From an uncultured Flavobacteriaceae bacterium (GTDB lineage: Bacteria > Bacteroidota > Bacteroidia > Flavobacteriales > Flavobacteriaceae), in NCBI GenBank assembly GCA_943787365.1, contig CALSMD010000007.1:304859-368858 (forward strand): a DNA stretch of 64,000 bases, given 5' to 3'. This document shows positions 40,001 through 49,149 of this stretch, one piece after another. The translations under genes and the position numbers were made by a program. Below the pieces are notes generated by a model. That model searched no databases. It saw only the letters and a program-made list of their open reading frames with translations, and was not told where the DNA came from. Within the stretch, counting starts at the first letter, position 1, and each line of letters begins with the position of its first letter.

Positions 40001-43000
40001 AACTGTTAGTAGATCCTTTACCAGTGATTCCTTCGATAATAGATTATGAATTGTGTGATTACACAAACTCAGGAGGCCTACAGGGACAATTTGATTTAAG
40101 CACCAAAGACACAGAAATCATTGATGGTCAAAATGTAAGCGTAGCCTACTTCGAAACAGAGACAGACGCTACCAACAACACCAATGAATTAACAGGTACT
40201 TACCAAAACACATCAACCCCACAAACACTTTATGTAGCTCTCACAGATTTAACTACAGGGTGTCGTGCGACTGGAAGTTTTGAGCTTATTGTAAACCCAT
40301 TGCCGACTACCACCACCATGTCTGTTTTACCTATATGTGACGATGATACAGATGGTTTAGGAGCTTTTATGCTCACCTCTAAAGATACAGAAGCTTTAGG
40401 AGGACAGACAGGAGTTACGGTGAGTTATCACGAAACCCAATCCGATGCCGATACAAATGCCTCTCCTTTATCGAGTCCCTACACAAACACCACTCCAAGC
40501 AGTCAAATTATTTTCATACGTTTAGAAAATAATACAACAGGCTGTTTTAGTACAATGCCTTTAGAGTTGAGAGTTAACCCAATACCAACAGCCAACTCCG
40601 TTAGTACTCAGACCATTTGTGATGACGATTATGATGGTTTAGCCACTTTTAATTTTACAGGGATCGATTTGACCGTAATTGGCACTCAAACCGGAATGGT
40701 AGTAAGCTATCACGAAACCCAATCGGATGCCGACACAAATACCTCAGCTGTTACAAGTCCTTACACCAGCATTACAGCCAATGCACAAACACTCTTCATA
40801 CGCTTAGAAAATAGCACCACCGGCTGTTTTGACACCACCACATTAGAACTGTTAGTAGATCCTTTACCAGTGATTCCTTCGATAATAGATTATGAATTGT
40901 GTGATTACACAAACTCAGGAGGCCTACAGGGACAATTTGATTTAAGCACCAAAGACACAGAAATCATTGATGGTCAAAATGTAAGCGTAGCCTACTTCGA
41001 AACAGAGACAGACGCTACCAACAACACCAATGAATTAACAGGTACTTACCAAAACACATCAACCCCACAAACACTTTATGTAGCTCTCACAGATTTAACT
41101 ACAGGGTGTCGTGCGACTGGAAGTTTTGAGCTTATTGTAAACCCATTGCCGACTACCACCACCATGTCTGTTTTACCTATATGTGACGATGATACAGATG
41201 GTTTAGGAGCTTTTATGCTCACCTCTAAAGATACAGAAGCTTTAGGAGGACAGACAGGAGTTACGGTGAGTTATCACGAAACCCAATCCGATGCCGATAC
41301 AAATGCCTCTCCTTTATCGAGTCCCTACACAAACACCACTCCAAGCAGTCAAATTATTTTCATACGTTTAGAAAATAATACAACAGGCTGTTTTAGTACA
41401 ATGCCTTTAGAGTTGAGAGTTAACCCAATACCAACAGCCAACTCCGTTAGTACTCAGACCATTTGTGATGACGATTATGATGGTTTAGCCACTTTTAATT
41501 TTACAGGGATCGATTTGACCGTAATTGGCACTCAAACCGGAATGGTAGTAAGCTATCACGAAACCCAATCGGATGCCGACACAAATACCTCAGCTGTTAC
41601 AAGTCCTTACACCAGCATTACAGCCAATGCACAAACACTCTTCATACGCTTAGAAAACACCACCACCGGCTGTTTTGACACCACCACATTAGAACTGTTA
41701 GTAGATCCTTTACCAGTGATTCCTTCGATAATAGATTATGAATTGTGTGATTACACAAACTCAGGAGGCCTACAGGGACAATTTGATTTAAGCACCAAAG
41801 ACACAGAAATCATTGATGGTCAAAATGTAAGCGTAGCCTACTTCGAAACAGAGACAGACGCTACCAATAACACCAATGAATTAACAGGTACTTACCAAAA
41901 CACATCAACCCCACAAACACTTTATGTAGCTCTCACAGATTTAACTACAGGGTGTCGTGCGACTGGAAGTTTTGAACTTATTGTAAACCCATTGCCACAA
42001 TTGGTTGTTCCAACAGTCTTAGAGGTTTGTGACGATGGAACGCCTGACGGATTAACTCAAATAGACCTCACAGAAAAAGATGATGAAATTAAGGGTGGAA
42101 ACGCTGATTATTCAATCACCTATTATTTAACACAGGCTGATGCAGACTCAGAAACAAACCCATTACCAATCCCATACACAAATATCAGCAATCCTCAAAC
42201 CGTTTTTGCGAGAGGTCAAGATATAAATACAGGGTGCTATACTACAGTTGCTTTGGAGTTGAATGTTTCCCCAGCCCCTTTAGCGATCACGCCGCAAGAT
42301 TTAACCTATTGTGATCCCGATAGCGATGGCTTCGGAGCTTTTATGTTAACCGATAGAGATTTTGAAATTTCAGGTGGTGTAAGCGGTGTTACAATCAGCT
42401 ATCACGAAAACTTATCAGATGCAGAGAACGAAATTAATGCATTATCCAGCCCTTATACTAATGTCGATATTAATATACAAACGGTTTTTGCTCGTGTAGA
42501 AAACCCTGCAGTATCCACACTTTGTGCATCCATTGTAGAATTGGTGCTGGTCGTAAATCCAACCCCTCAATTATTGGACCCAACTCCTTTAGAAGTTTGT
42601 GATGATGATACGGATGAATTTGCTCAGTTTAACTTAACAATTAATGAAGGTGAGTTTTTAAATGGAATTGCAGATTCAGATGTAGATATTAGTTATTATG
42701 AAACTCAAGCGGATGCTCAGGCTGAAACCTTTGAGATTGCAACTCCAACAGACTACACAAACCTTTCCAATCCTCAAACCGTTTGGATTCGTGTAGCATA
42801 CAATGCAACAGGATGTGAAAAACTTATAAGTTTAGAATTGATCGTCAACCCATTGCCAGTTTTAGTGACTCCTAGTCCTCTAAGGTTATGTGATGACAAT
42901 GCCCCAGGTGATGAGCAGGAAGCCTTTACGCTAGAGGATAGAGAAACAGAGATTTTAAATGGACAAACAGGCTTGGATTTTAGCTATCATTTGACGGCCT

Positions 43001-44814
43001 TAGATGCGGAAACAAATAGTTCTTCTCTTACGAGTCCTTACACAAATATTAGTAATCCTCAAACCATTTTTGTTCGAGTATCAAACCCAGTTACGGGATG
43101 TTTTGATTTAACTACTTTAACGCTTGAAGTATTGCCAATCCCATCCCCACAGACACCCGTTGATATGAACGAGTGTGATGACAATGCAACTGGTGATGGA
43201 CAGGAAGTTTTTGACCTAACAACAAATGAAGCGTTCATTTTGAACGGTGAGTTAGGAGTTACACCAACCTATTACGAAACCCTGGCAGATGCCGAGGCGG
43301 ATACCAATCCTATTCAATTCCCAGAAAACTATACAAATACAGATATTCCTGTTCAGACAATATACGTACGTGTAACCAATGATACAACAGACTGTTTTGC
43401 TATTATTAATTTTGATGTAATTGTAGATCCATTACCCGAAGCAAACCCTGTTCCAACTTTAATTGCCTGTGAGCTAAACACAGACGGGATATATGCGTTT
43501 GATTTAGAAGTTCAAAGCGATGAAATTCGAGGAACTCAAAGCGCAACGGAATATGATGTCACTTATTACGAATCATTAGCAGATGCTACCTTAGCGGTTA
43601 ACTCATTGACGAGTCCCTATTTGAATACAAGTAATCCTCAAACAATTTATGTCAATGTGACCAATACCAATACAGGCTGTCAAAACACAGCAATAGAATT
43701 TAATCTGGAGGTTCTCGAAGCGGCCCAAGCAACATCTCCTACAGATCCCTATACAATTTGTGATGACAATGTAGAGACTGATAACGATCCAACAAATGAC
43801 AGTGTGCTTTTCGATTTATCGACACAAGATGCCTTTGTATTAAATGGTCAAGATCCTGCAAACTACTTAGTTCGTTATTTTGCCAGTCAGAACGATGCAG
43901 ATTTAGATCAATTTGAACTGCCAAACTTCTATGAAAATACCGTAAACCCACAGGTGATTTTTGCACGAGTTGATAATAATACCCAAATAATAGATAATAC
44001 AGGAACATTGGTTGATAGTTCTGTATGTTATGAAACAGCTCCTTTGATATTAAAGGTTAATCCGTTGCCATACATAGATATAGATGATGAGTATGTGATG
44101 TGTGTAAACACTAATGGCACAGAGGTTTTAGGTCCTTTAGAAATTACGACAGGCTTATCTGACTCGGATTATACCTTTATTTGGAGAGACGATTCAGGAA
44201 CCATTGTAGAAACAGCATCCAGTTATGTACCAACAGAAGGAGGAATATATACATTAGAAGTTTCGGATGCTCTTTTAGCCACCCAATGTGCTGCACCAAT
44301 CGAAGTCTTTACAGTAATAGAAAGTGAACCTCCAACAGTGACTGCAGTGGTCACGACACAGGCGTTCGCAAACACACATATTATTGAAGCTACCGCTACG
44401 GGCATTGGGGATTATGAATACAATATCGATCAGGGACCATGGCAAGATACAGGCACATTTGTAGGAGTCAACTCAGGGGAACGCGTTGTGAATGTACGGG
44501 ACTTAAATGGGTGTGGAGTAGGATTTGCAGTTGTTTACGTAATTGACTTTCCAAAATATTTCACGCCAAATGGAGATGGATACCACGATACTTGGAATAT
44601 CATTGGAATTTCAAATCAATTAAATGCTAAAATCCAGATATTTGATAGGTATGGCAAGCTTTTAAAAGAAATTCGCCCGTCTGGAGATGGTTGGGATGGT
44701 ACCTATAACGGAGCTAGGTTACCCTCAAGTGATTATTGGTTTGTATTGAGCTATAATGAACCCGTCACAGGCGCCCCAACTCTGTTAAATGCACATTTCT
44801 CTCTCAAAAGATAA
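37036..44814 (+). CDS. Giant secreted mosaic protein with type B type IX sorting domain
   Basis: A 2592-residue protein. In order: signal peptide (about 1-19); CUB-like domain (about 30-148, ending SDAGGNFDGWAANISC); PKD-like domain (about 155-245, YSWSFGNDTNADG); proprotein-convertase P-domain-like part (about 300-470, with FIGDLDIYLIAPNGAEV and NWTFVVVDSWAFDDG); about 19 modules of 85-100 residues, each opening with Cys-Asp-Asp and an acidic DxDG-like loop and ending in Thr-Gly-Cys; a short Ig-like part; and a gliding-associated C-terminal domain (YFTPNGDGYHDTW to HFSLKR) that is the type B type IX secretion signal. Residues 801-1646 are three nearly identical 282-residue copies. No enzyme motif is seen; an adhesin or matrix role is plausible. 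Secretion would need the type IX system, whose porU and porV are in the window. Confidence 0.88.
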   Translation: MKKLALLFSILFSVSLTAQVYVIEDQVTVNTCSGTFVDSGGEAATYSGNQSFTYTICPENAGQLVQLEFTAFATQTGADIMTIYNAADTLDPATSLGDFSGDAAADSPQTVIATVDNTSGCLTIVFTSDAGGNFDGWAANISCFEPCQEITAVLESSDPSPNAEGEIVICVGGTVDFEGSGVFSIDPTGATYSWSFGNDTNADGTNVTATYDTPGIYVVDLVVMDDNPIGCSNLNSISQVVRVAPEIEFTGTQAAQTQICYGESTTIEGVATIPQFDDCAPEIFDETWLEDTQSTGLGTSYSSTITVDCYGAGQLLTDVSQILDFCVNIEHSFIGDLDIYLIAPNGAEVYFLQYGDGVDPGTSLGIPDEADNGNPGTGWDYCFSPTATQSMNDVTGVNTIPEGTYAPLATSSFDNLLGTPLNGNWTFVVVDSWAFDDGTLFSWNLNFDPDIFPPSNIIVSETWDADSTIINTTDTTITVQPPTEGPFCYTFRAVDDFGCEYSTEVCVEVLPEFIYAAPNDLFVCNTGTTLGVFNLTENDAIISAPTPDPGDFEITYHESQVDADADSNPITPTDAASYSGTDGQIIYVRFEYKTSGCFETISFTLNLLDQPLISAVTDMVECDDITNDGSHSFDFSDQTLDILGTQLPENYTVSYYTSFADADAGTNNLSNPYSNVSSPEPIYVRVEANGGAGCYIVDPDPVFNLVVNHKATASALSSIPTCDDDSDGIMTFDLEQQTTVVLGSQIASDFRVTYHETQSDADTNSNPLTSPYSNTTANQQTIFVRVEEIGLEACYETTQFELIVNPLPTTTTMSVLPICDDDTDGLGAFMLTSKDTEALGGQTGVTVSYHETQSDADTNASPLSSPYTNTTPSSQIIFIRLENNTTGCFSTMPLELRVNPIPTANSVSTQTICDDDYDGLATFNFTGIDLTVIGTQTGMVVSYHETQSDADTNTSAVTSPYTSITANAQTLFIRLENTTTGCFDTTTLELLVDPLPVIPSIIDYELCDYTNSGGLQGQFDLSTKDTEIIDGQNVSVAYFETETDATNNTNELTGTYQNTSTPQTLYVALTDLTTGCRATGSFELIVNPLPTTTTMSVLPICDDDTDGLGAFMLTSKDTEALGGQTGVTVSYHETQSDADTNASPLSSPYTNTTPSSQIIFIRLENNTTGCFSTMPLELRVNPIPTANSVSTQTICDDDYDGLATFNFTGIDLTVIGTQTGMVVSYHETQSDADTNTSAVTSPYTSITANAQTLFIRLENSTTGCFDTTTLELLVDPLPVIPSIIDYELCDYTNSGGLQGQFDLSTKDTEIIDGQNVSVAYFETETDATNNTNELTGTYQNTSTPQTLYVALTDLTTGCRATGSFELIVNPLPTTTTMSVLPICDDDTDGLGAFMLTSKDTEALGGQTGVTVSYHETQSDADTNASPLSSPYTNTTPSSQIIFIRLENNTTGCFSTMPLELRVNPIPTANSVSTQTICDDDYDGLATFNFTGIDLTVIGTQTGMVVSYHETQSDADTNTSAVTSPYTSITANAQTLFIRLENTTTGCFDTTTLELLVDPLPVIPSIIDYELCDYTNSGGLQGQFDLSTKDTEIIDGQNVSVAYFETETDATNNTNELTGTYQNTSTPQTLYVALTDLTTGCRATGSFELIVNPLPQLVVPTVLEVCDDGTPDGLTQIDLTEKDDEIKGGNADYSITYYLTQADADSETNPLPIPYTNISNPQTVFARGQDINTGCYTTVALELNVSPAPLAITPQDLTYCDPDSDGFGAFMLTDRDFEISGGVSGVTISYHENLSDAENEINALSSPYTNVDINIQTVFARVENPAVSTLCASIVELVLVVNPTPQLLDPTPLEVCDDDTDEFAQFNLTINEGEFLNGIADSDVDISYYETQADAQAETFEIATPTDYTNLSNPQTVWIRVAYNATGCEKLISLELIVNPLPVLVTPSPLRLCDDNAPGDEQEAFTLEDRETEILNGQTGLDFSYHLTALDAETNSSSLTSPYTNISNPQTIFVRVSNPVTGCFDLTTLTLEVLPIPSPQTPVDMNECDDNATGDGQEVFDLTTNEAFILNGELGVTPTYYETLADAEADTNPIQFPENYTNTDIPVQTIYVRVTNDTTDCFAIINFDVIVDPLPEANPVPTLIACELNTDGIYAFDLEVQSDEIRGTQSATEYDVTYYESLADATLAVNSLTSPYLNTSNPQTIYVNVTNTNTGCQNTAIEFNLEVLEAAQATSPTDPYTICDDNVETDNDPTNDSVLFDLSTQDAFVLNGQDPANYLVRYFASQNDADLDQFELPNFYENTVNPQVIFARVDNNTQIIDNTGTLVDSSVCYETAPLILKVNPLPYIDIDDEYVMCVNTNGTEVLGPLEITTGLSDSDYTFIWRDDSGTIVETASSYVPTEGGIYTLEVSDALLATQCAAPIEVFTVIESEPPTVTAVVTTQAFANTHIIEATATGIGDYEYNIDQGPWQDTGTFVGVNSGERVVNVRDLNGCGVGFAVVYVIDFPKYFTPNGDGYHDTWNIIGISNQLNAKIQIFDRYGKLLKEIRPSGDGWDGTYNGARLPSSDYWFVLSYNEPVTGAPTLLNAHFSLKR
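39436..41973 (+). repeat. Three tandem 846-bp repeats inside the giant gene
   Basis: Copies at 39436-40281, 40282-41127 and 41128-41973. By eye, copies 1 and 2 differ by two bases (Asn-Thr against Asn-Ser near 40811) and copies 1 and 3 by one (near 41866). Each copy holds three Cys-Asp-Asp modules and stays in frame (846 = 3 x 282). Such identity shows recent duplication or gene conversion. Confidence 0.95.
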
Positions 44815-44841
44815 ATTATTCTTGTCTGTAAATTTACAGTT

Positions 44842-46359
44842 CTACAAACTCATACTTAATGTCAGTGAAACATTAGAATTTGATCTGTTTATTCTAGAGG
44901 TGTTTAAGTTACCTGCATTAAAAAAGCGGTGGTCCATTGAACGTTTAGAATTCTCATAAGCCAAATCCAATCGAGCACCAACAAAATCATATCCTAGTCC
45001 CAAAGAAAACCCTTTAAGATCTCCATATGTTGCGGTATTTTTATAAGGACTTTGTTCTAGTTTATAGCCTCCACGGTAACTAAACTTTTTATGTCTTAAT
45101 TCGCCACCAATACGGATGGTATTCGCCACTTTTAAGGAGTTGCTGATGGTAGCGTTTTGTTGTCTGAAATAATCACTACTTGAATTGGATCTAAATTTAG
45201 TAGCACTGAAATCTTTTCTAGAATAATCAATACTAATCAGTCCACTAGTACCAATAATAAAGGCAGCACTTCCTGTAATTTTTGCTGGAGTTCGTAGGTT
45301 ATACTCTGGAAATACATTAATAACAGCGGGGTCAACTTCAGCCTCAAGGTTTGTGGCATCTTCAAGTGTATAGAGGTACTGGGCTGTTTCTTCTCTTAAT
45401 CGTAACCAAGTAGGACTGTCGTATGTGAGTCCCAGTCTTATGAAATCATTTACTTTTACAATACTTCCAAGTTGTAAGGAAAACCCTTCACCCGTAGTTA
45501 GAAGCGTGTTGTTAAAATTAACTTGATTTATTGTAGAACCTGTATTGGTGTTGTCTTCATAGAAGTAAGTACTTCTTTCATAATTTATTAAATGAGAATT
45601 TAAATTGATTCCAAAATAGACGTTTTTATCATATTGAAACCCAAGGTTTGCCGAAAACTTGCCATTATACCCTGTAGCAGCATAACTGTATTCTTGATAG
45701 AAATCACCTGCTGCAATGTTGGATGTGTAGGTGGTGTTATCGTTACTTGTGTTATCTTCAGGTTCCAAAATAAAACTTTCATAACCTAAAAAAGCTTGTT
45801 GGTAATTTGAGCCAAAAGCAGATCCAATTCCGCTGTAGGCTTGAGAAATATTTTCTCCTTCTAAAGCCGTGATTTCGTCCAGTCGGAGTCCGTCAGCATA
45901 CTCCAAAAAATAACTTCCTATTGAGTTTTGTGTGGAGCCAGCCGCAAAAAATTGGTTGTCATAATTTTGAAGTTGCTCGTAAAAAACGCTGAACACAAAT
46001 TTATTCCATGAAGATTCAAGGTCTGTATTATTAAAAACAAGCGCCGCTCCAATTTGATTCATGTCAAATGAATTGTCTTTTAATCGTTGTGTATTTGAAC
46101 CATAAAACACATCGTTTGAAACACTTTGAGTTGCTACTGTCATGGCACCATGACTTAAATTAAAAATGGCAGCCCCTGCGGGATTAATACTCACTGCAGA
46201 CATGTCGCCTCCCAGTGCACCAAAAGCTCCACTCATGGATTTAAATCGTGCGGTTCCTTGTGTTTCGCCATTAGAATATCTTAAAGCATCCGTTAGGTCT
46301 TGGCCATAGGAACTTAGTATGGAGATCAGCCCCACTAGAGTTAAAATTAAATTTTTCAT
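44842..46359 (-). CDS. FadL/OmpP1-like outer-membrane transport protein
   Basis: A 505-residue predicted beta-barrel. The signal peptide is about 1-19 (ILSSYGQ) and the start of the mature protein has RFKSMSGAFGALGGDMSAVSINPAGAAI, which is the FadL-family N-terminal hatch motif. The rest alternates like a barrel and ends in NVSLTLSMSL. The ligand (fatty acid or other hydrophobic compound) is not known. It follows the Arg/Ser/Thr-tailed lipoprotein gene after 18 bases. It is convergent with the giant gene; only a weak AT palindrome (44826-44839) lies between. Confidence 0.8.
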   Translation of the reverse strand: MKNLILTLVGLISILSSYGQDLTDALRYSNGETQGTARFKSMSGAFGALGGDMSAVSINPAGAAIFNLSHGAMTVATQSVSNDVFYGSNTQRLKDNSFDMNQIGAALVFNNTDLESSWNKFVFSVFYEQLQNYDNQFFAAGSTQNSIGSYFLEYADGLRLDEITALEGENISQAYSGIGSAFGSNYQQAFLGYESFILEPEDNTSNDNTTYTSNIAAGDFYQEYSYAATGYNGKFSANLGFQYDKNVYFGINLNSHLINYERSTYFYEDNTNTGSTINQVNFNNTLLTTGEGFSLQLGSIVKVNDFIRLGLTYDSPTWLRLREETAQYLYTLEDATNLEAEVDPAVINVFPEYNLRTPAKITGSAAFIIGTSGLISIDYSRKDFSATKFRSNSSSDYFRQQNATISNSLKVANTIRIGGELRHKKFSYRGGYKLEQSPYKNTATYGDLKGFSLGLGYDFVGARLDLAYENSKRSMDHRFFNAGNLNTSRINRSNSNVSLTLSMSL

Positions 46360-46377
46360 CTGATTTTGTATTTATAC

Positions 46378-47325
46378 CTAATTATTTCTTCTTCTTGAAG
46401 AGCTACTGCTACTGCTGCTTCTGCTTCTTGTTGGTGAACTTGATCGGGTTCTTGTTCTCGAAGGCGAGCTCGAACGGGTCGTAGATCGCGTTGGTCTTGT
46501 GGTTGTATTAGGGCGTGTCGTACGATTAGACGACCGTGTTGTTGTTGGTCGTGTCATTGAATTGTTTCTAGTAGGTCTCGTGGTTGAGCTTGAATTGGTT
46601 GGACGCGTCGTCGCTTGACTTCTTGTTGTTGATCTTGTGTTTGACCGCGTGTTAGTTCGACTGCGTGTTGTGGCACTTAAAACACTTCGACTGCTTAGAC
46701 TTCTTGAATTTCTATACCTTGATCTTCCTCCGTTAATGTAAGAATAGGAACGTCCTCTGTAGTACCTATTGTACCCATAATTAAAGTAGCCAAAATTGTT
46801 GTAGCAACCGTAGTAACAGTAAGGATTGTACCACGGATCGTTCCATGGACTGTACCATAAATTATAATAGTTAGGTTGCCAAATTCCAAAACCCCAATTG
46901 TTCCAACCAAAATTCGACCCCCAATTGTTGCGATAATTATAGCCCCATCCATTGCCGTAAAACGGTCTGTCGTTATAAACGTTTATAACTAGTTCGCTGC
47001 TATTATTTTCTCCCCAACCTGCATAGTCGTTTGTGTTTTCTGAGTCATCCGCATACGTTCCTTCATAGGAATCAACATCTGTAAAAACGCTGTTATCCTC
47101 TTCAATTTGAAGGGATTTTTCTTTAAAATAATTTTTATAATATTCTGATGAATTGGATGTATTGTCAACAGTTTCATTAACTTGTTCTGTGGGTGTAGAT
47201 TCGGAATAAATTCCATCATCATAGATTCCAGAGTATTGGAAAGATCCACAAGAATTAAAACTTAAAAGAACTCCAACTACAAAAGCGAGTGTCATTTGTT
47301 TCTTTTTGTAAGTAATAAATTTCAT
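46378..47325 (-). CDS. Lipoprotein with Tyr/Asn/Gly/Trp-rich middle and Arg/Ser/Thr-rich tail
   Basis: A 315-residue predicted lipoprotein (lipobox SFNSC, Cys 26). Residues about 30-110 are acidic; about 110-190 is rich in Tyr, Trp, Asn and Gly; the last 110 residues are built almost only of Arg, Thr and Ser with SSSPTRSRSS-like runs, ending in RRRNN. The tail is extremely basic. I recognise no domain. Both regions are low-complexity, so a search would give spurious hits. It precedes the FadL-like gene in the same operon. The basic tail could bind nucleic acid or acidic polysaccharide at the cell surface (inference only). Confidence 0.68.
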   Translation of the reverse strand: MKFITYKKKQMTLAFVVGVLLSFNSCGSFQYSGIYDDGIYSESTPTEQVNETVDNTSNSSEYYKNYFKEKSLQIEEDNSVFTDVDSYEGTYADDSENTNDYAGWGENNSSELVINVYNDRPFYGNGWGYNYRNNWGSNFGWNNWGFGIWQPNYYNLWYSPWNDPWYNPYCYYGCYNNFGYFNYGYNRYYRGRSYSYINGGRSRYRNSRSLSSRSVLSATTRSRTNTRSNTRSTTRSQATTRPTNSSSTTRPTRNNSMTRPTTTRSSNRTTRPNTTTRPTRSTTRSSSPSRTRTRSSSPTRSRSSSSSSSSRRRNN

Positions 47326-47341
47326 AAGTGTTTAAATTAAA

Positions 47342-47372
47342 TTGTTGAACGTCTCAAAAATACTTAGTTTTG
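47342..47372 (+). promoter_or_regulatory. Promoter of proS
   Basis: TTG at 47342-47344 (or 47345-47347) and TAGTTTTG at 47365-47372 match TTG/TAnnTTTG with a 17-20-base spacer, 55 bases before the ATG. Confidence 0.6.
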
Positions 47373-47427
47373 TCAAACTAATTATTATAAGGTACCAACA
47401 TCAATAGTTGTGCCAAATTACGAAAAT

Positions 47428-48906
47428 ATGAGTAAAAACCTTACACCAAGATCCCAAGATTATTCAAAATGGTACAATGAACTTGTCGTTAAAGCCGATT
47501 TGGCAGAAAACTCTGCGGTCAGAGGTTGTATGGTTATTAAGCCCTATGGCTATGCTATATGGGAGAAAATGCAAGCAGAATTAGACCGTATGTTTAAGGA
47601 AACGGGGCATCAAAATGCGTATTTTCCATTGTTTGTACCGAAAAGTCTTTTTGAAGCTGAAGAAAAAAATGCTGAAGGCTTTGCAAAAGAATGTGCGGTA
47701 GTGACACATTACCGTTTGCAAAATGACCCAGATAATTTGGGAAAACTTCGTGTAGATCCAAAAGCAAAACTCGAAGAAGAGTTAGTGGTCCGACCAACGA
47801 GTGAAGCGATTATTTGGAATACGTTTAAAGGTTGGGTACAATCGTACCGAGATTTACCGCTTTTAATTAACCAATGGGCGAATGTGGTACGATGGGAAAT
47901 GCGAACACGTTTGTTTTTAAGAACGGCTGAATTTTTATGGCAAGAAGGACATACCGCTCACGCAACCAAAGAAGAAGCTGTTGAAGAAGCCAAATTAATG
48001 AATAGTGTCTATGCTAATTTTGCTGAAAACTTTATGGCAATTCCTGTGATTCAGGGAGTCAAAACTGAGAGTGAACGTTTTGCGGGTGCCGAAGAAACTT
48101 ATTGTATTGAAGCTTTAATGCAAGACGGCAAAGCATTGCAAGCAGGAACCTCTCACTTTTTAGGTCAGAATTTCGCAAAAGCATTTGATGTTAAATTTGC
48201 AAACAGCGAAGGTAAACAAGATTATGTATGGGCGACCTCATGGGGAGTTTCTACACGATTGATGGGGGCTTTAATTATGACGCATAGCGACGATAAAGGA
48301 TTGGTGTTGCCTCCAAACTTAGCCCCTTACCAAGTGGTCATTGTGCCTATTTATAAAAGTGAAGAACAATTGGCAGAAATAACAACAAAAGCCGAGGCAA
48401 TTATGAGTGCTTTGAAAGCGGAAAATATTTCTGTAAAATACGATCATAGAACGACTCAACGTCCAGGTGCTAAATTTGCACAACACGAATTACAAGGCGT
48501 GCCTTTAAGACTGGCAATTGGACCAAAAGATTTGGAGAGTGGTACAGTGGAATTGGCTCGAAGAGATACATTAACCAAGCAAGTTGTGGACTTAGAAAAC
48601 CTAACAGCTACAGTAAAGACTTTGATTAATGAGATTCAAACAGCTCTATTTCAAAAAGCACTTGATTTTAGAGCTGATCACATTACACAAGTAGATACAT
48701 TTGATGTATTTAAAACTGTTTTAGAAGAAAAAACAGGGTTTATCTCGGCGCATTGGGACGGAACTACAGAGACAGAAGATAAAATAAAAGAACTCACAAA
48801 AGCAACAATTCGTTGTATCCCAATAGATTCAAAATTAGAGGATGGCATTTGTGTGTTTTCGGGTAAACCTTCTAAGCAACGCGTTTTATTTGCAAAAGCC
48901 TATTAA
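47428..48906 (+). CDS. proS: Prolyl-tRNA synthetase
   Basis: A 492-residue class II synthetase of the eukaryote/archaeon-like form used by Bacteroidota, without the editing insertion of the E. coli type. Motif 2 and active site: [54 protein letters not shown]. The C-terminal anticodon domain and the terminal KAY are present. The start ATG at 47428 is chosen over GTG 47410. Confidence 0.95.
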   Translation: MSKNLTPRSQDYSKWYNELVVKADLAENSAVRGCMVIKPYGYAIWEKMQAELDRMFKETGHQNAYFPLFVPKSLFEAEEKNAEGFAKECAVVTHYRLQNDPDNLGKLRVDPKAKLEEELVVRPTSEAIIWNTFKGWVQSYRDLPLLINQWANVVRWEMRTRLFLRTAEFLWQEGHTAHATKEEAVEEAKLMNSVYANFAENFMAIPVIQGVKTESERFAGAEETYCIEALMQDGKALQAGTSHFLGQNFAKAFDVKFANSEGKQDYVWATSWGVSTRLMGALIMTHSDDKGLVLPPNLAPYQVVIVPIYKSEEQLAEITTKAEAIMSALKAENISVKYDHRTTQRPGAKFAQHELQGVPLRLAIGPKDLESGTVELARRDTLTKQVVDLENLTATVKTLINEIQTALFQKALDFRADHITQVDTFDVFKTVLEEKTGFISAHWDGTTETEDKIKELTKATIRCIPIDSKLEDGICVFSGKPSKQRVLFAKAY

Positions 48907-48939
48907 TTTTAACTTTTTTTAAAAAAAGCTAGTAAGAAG

Positions 48940-48969
48940 TTGTAACATTTAAAAATAGTTGTATTTTTG
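48940..48969 (+). promoter_or_regulatory. Promoter of tRNA-Glu and rpsT
   Basis: TTG at 48940-48942 and TATTTTTG at 48962-48969 with a 19-base spacer match the consensus. It is the only visible promoter for both genes. Confidence 0.65.
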
Positions 48970-49046
48970 CAACCGCATTAGAAATAATGCATGCTATTTG
49001 AAATAAAAACAGATTCGTTTAGATTTTGTTTTTGAGTGTAATAAAT

Positions 49047-49118
49047 GGCCCGTTCGTCTATCGGCTAGGACGCCAGGTTTTCATCCTGGTAAGAGGGGTT
49101 CGATTCCCCTACGGGCTA
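49047..49118 (+). tRNA. tRNA-Glu (anticodon TTC)
   Basis: The acceptor arms GGCCCGT and ACGGGCT pair (one G-T pair at position 1), with discriminator A at 49118. The anticodon stem CCAGG/CCTGG holds loop TTTTCAT, giving TTC. The T arm is AGGGG-TTCGATT-CCCCT. No CCA is encoded. rpsT begins 31 bases later with no terminator between. Confidence 0.96.
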
Positions 49119-49149
49119 CAATTATTTAATAATAATAAAATTAAGAATT

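Noticed and set aside
39436..41973. Tandem repeat as a CRISPR array
   Set aside because: The unit is 846 bp, coding, in frame and without spacers; no cas genes are near.
38638..44405. Several open frames on the reverse strand inside the giant gene
   Set aside because: They overlap a long, clearly real frame with signal peptide and sorting domain; they have no starts with promoter boxes and their composition is that of antisense shadow.
44815..44841. Palindrome CTGTAAATTTACAG between the giant gene and the FadL-like gene as a terminator
   Set aside because: It is AT-rich, has no loop of useful size and no T tract.
46378..47325. Reverse-strand secondary frames within the low-complexity lipoprotein gene
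   Set aside because: They are simple shadows of the Arg/Ser/Thr and Tyr/Gly repeats; only the frame with the lipobox makes a plausible protein.
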